Part shown: piece after piece, positions 5,356 through 6,824 of the stretch
Numbering within the stretch: position 1 is the stretch's first letter
Layout of the letters: each line of letters opens with the position of its first letter
Translations under genes and position numbers: made by a program
NCBI GenBank assembly: GCA_020024255.1
Contig: JAHHTX010000086.1
Location: forward strand, 1-6,824
Origin: Anaerotignum sp.
Lineage (GTDB): Bacteria > Bacillota > Clostridia > Lachnospirales > Anaerotignaceae
Length of the DNA stretch: 6,824 nucleotides
Reading direction: 5' to 3'
The notes under the pieces: model-generated
What the model saw: the letters and a program-made list of their open reading frames with translations, nothing else
What the model was told of the DNA's origin: nothing
The model's database searches: none

Positions 5356-6783
5356 TTGACACCCTTAATGAAAATACAGCCTTTTATTCAGGCGTATGTA
5401 CAAGCCATTGCATCTGTTTTGGAATCAGATGTAACTGTTGTAGACAGAGAGTTGATTCGTGTGGCAGGAACAGGGGATTATTCCGAGGAGGTTGGGACGG
5501 CTGTTCCCCATAGCAATTTCTTTCGTCAGGTCATGGAATCGGGGGAATATGGCATTATTGAAAATATTGCAGATAATATACATTGTGCCCATTGTGAAAA
5601 ACGTGCCTATTGCCGAGAACTTGCAAATCTTGCCTATCCCATTTTTCAAGATGATGTGGTGGTTGGTGTCATTTCGGTTATTGCTTTTCAGGAAAAACAG
5701 CGGGAAATTATGGTCAAAAAAACAGAGAAAATGACTGAATTTCTCAAATATATGAGCGTTCTTTTGGAAAGCAAACTCTATACAGAACAGGCAAAAAACC
5801 GATTGGAAGAGCAGTTGAAGGTTGTGCAGACAAGTGCAAAGGGAAATTGGTCATTTGTCGGTACAAGTAAGGGTATGCAAGATGCACTTCGTATGGGGCA
5901 AAAAGTGGCAAAGTCAGATTCTACGGTTTTTCTACAAGGAGAAAGCGGCACAGGAAAAGAGATTATGGCAAAAATGATTCATGATCTCAGTGATAGGCGA
6001 GATAAGCTGATGATTTCTGTAAATTGTGCGGCAATTCCAGAAACGTTGGTGGAAAGCGAATTGTTTGGTTATGAAGAAGGTGCATTTACTGGTGCAAAGA
6101 AAAAAGGTGCCATGGGAAAATTTGAACTGGCAGACAAAAGCACCATTTTTTTGGACGAAATCGGAGATATGCCTTTGTCTGTTCAAACAAAAATACTTCG
6201 TGTTTTGCAGGAAAAACAAGTGGAACGCATTGGCGGCACAAAACCCATTCCCATTGATATTCGTGTAATCAGTGCAACCCATAAAGATTTGGAGAAAATG
6301 GTGGAAGAAGGCACATTTCGGGAGGATTTGTATTATCGCCTGAATATTATCCCGATATTGCTTCCACCACTGCGAGAACGCAAGGAAGACATTTTACCTC
6401 TTTTGGAGTATTATATGGCATATTATAATCAGAAAATGAGAAAACAGTTGAAGGGTTTTTCGCATCAGGCAAAGCAGGCACTTTTGCGATATGAATGGCC
6501 CGGCAATGTGCGTGAACTTCGGAATATAGTGGAATATTTGGCAAATATGGCAGAAGGAGATATGGTGCAGCTTTCCGATTTGCCTGACCGTATGGTTCTG
6601 CGGACAGCAAAGGATTTTTCGGGTTTTTCTTTAGAGCAGATTATGGGTGAGTATGAAAAGAAAGTGTTGTCCGGTATGGTAAAACCCAATACCTCTCTGG
6701 AAGAAAAAAATGCAGTGGCAAAGTCATTGCAAATCAGTCGTGCCACCCTTTATCGTAAATTAAAGAAGTATGGATTGGAATAG
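5356..6783 (+). CDS. Sigma-54-dependent transcriptional activator with GAF-like sensor
   Basis: This 475-residue DNA-binding enhancer protein should remodel sigma-54 polymerase by ATP hydrolysis. Residues about 5-140 form a GAF-like sensor (VTVVDRELIRVAGTG, then AYPIFQDDVVVGVISVIAF) holding a cysteine cluster C77-x2-C80-x5-C86. After a coiled linker, the AAA+ domain (about 166-395) has Walker A GESGTGKE (195-202), the sigma-54 contact loop GAFTGA (242-247), Walker B IFLDEIGD (264-271), the arginine-finger stretch FREDLYYRLN (321-330) and WPGNVREL (381-388). A Fis-type helix-turn-helix closes the protein (about 450-472, AVAKSLQISRATLYRKLKK). There is no response-regulator receiver domain, so it senses a ligand or redox state directly rather than a kinase. 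The intact GAFTGA means true sigma-54 activation. It lies in the same operon as the alcohol dehydrogenase, which is probably a target or functional partner (inference). Translation most likely begins at a TTG. Confidence 0.95.
   Translation: MTPLMKIQPFIQAYVQAIASVLESDVTVVDRELIRVAGTGDYSEEVGTAVPHSNFFRQVMESGEYGIIENIADNIHCAHCEKRAYCRELANLAYPIFQDDVVVGVISVIAFQEKQREIMVKKTEKMTEFLKYMSVLLESKLYTEQAKNRLEEQLKVVQTSAKGNWSFVGTSKGMQDALRMGQKVAKSDSTVFLQGESGTGKEIMAKMIHDLSDRRDKLMISVNCAAIPETLVESELFGYEEGAFTGAKKKGAMGKFELADKSTIFLDEIGDMPLSVQTKILRVLQEKQVERIGGTKPIPIDIRVISATHKDLEKMVEEGTFREDLYYRLNIIPILLPPLRERKEDILPLLEYYMAYYNQKMRKQLKGFSHQAKQALLRYEWPGNVRELRNIVEYLANMAEGDMVQLSDLPDRMVLRTAKDFSGFSLEQIMGEYEKKVLSGMVKPNTSLEEKNAVAKSLQISRATLYRKLKKYGLE
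6716..6731 (+). promoter_or_regulatory. Sigma-54-type -24/-12 element inside the activator gene
   Basis: TGGCAAAGTCATTGCA matches the -24/-12 form TGGCA-N6-TTGCW, with GG and GC exactly 10 bases apart. It was the only such match found by eye on either strand of the window. It lies in the helix-turn-helix coding region, directed rightward, with a predicted start near 6742. The intrinsic terminator at 6778-6812 follows closely, so a functional mRNA promoter would need readthrough. The match may be fortuitous. Confidence 0.3.
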
Positions 6784-6812
6784 TTCTCAAGTATGAGAAC
6801 TATTCTTATTTT
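6778..6812 (+). terminator. Intrinsic terminator overlapping the activator stop codon
   Basis: A perfect 12-bp stem (GAATAGTTCTCA at 6778-6789 with TGAGAACTATTC at 6794-6805) encloses an AGTA loop and is followed by TTATTTTT. The activator's TAG stop (6781-6783) lies inside the 5' arm, so the ribosome reaches the hairpin. It closes the acidic protein-dehydrogenase-activator operon. Confidence 0.85.
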
Positions 6813-6824
6813 TGAGAAAAAAAT

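Overview
The window looks like chromosomal DNA of a low-GC anaerobic member of the Bacillota, most likely class Clostridia (Lachnospiraceae-like). The basis is AT-rich sequence, strong AGGAGG-type ribosome binding sites, near-consensus and extended -10 promoters, T-rich intrinsic terminators and the kinds of protein encoded. The genus cannot be fixed from sequence reading alone. Seven protein-coding genes are supported, six on the + strand and one on the - strand. No RNA genes, CRISPR arrays, insertion sequences or phage genes were seen, and no intergenic stretch exceeds about 200 bases.

Left block (about 1-1854): after a promoter at 122-150 come a nicotinamidase/isochorismatase-family cysteine hydrolase (197-721) and, 11 bases after its stop, an M29-family metallo-aminopeptidase (733-1854). 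Their close spacing suggests one transcript. The extreme left edge holds a minus-strand promoter-like element that probably serves a divergent gene outside the window.

Middle block (1855-3778): a textbook housekeeping promoter (1965-1993) drives a secreted cell-wall hydrolase with a signal peptide, one bacterial SH3 domain and an NlpC/P60 peptidase domain (2057-2824). It converges on a minus-strand DEDDh 3'-5' exonuclease of the Eri-1/KapD type (2996-3778). The convergent gap contains two back-to-back hairpins that look like terminators for the two genes.

Right block (3779-6824): a divergent promoter region separates the exonuclease from a three-gene + strand cluster. This encodes an 84-residue, very acidic protein of unknown function (3954-4208), an iron-containing alcohol dehydrogenase (4224-5327), and a sigma-54-dependent activator with a GAF-like sensor carrying a cysteine cluster (TTG start, 5356-6783). 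A perfect 12-bp hairpin containing the activator's stop codon, followed by a T-run, closes the block. The inferred logic is an alcohol/aldehyde redox gene co-transcribed with its own or a linked sigma-54 regulator. A good -24/-12 sequence lies inside the 3' end of the activator gene.

Most of the window is ordinary accessory and housekeeping content. The points most worth a second look are the acidic orphan protein tied to the dehydrogenase, the cysteine cluster in the activator's sensor domain, and the intragenic sigma-54-type element just before the terminator.
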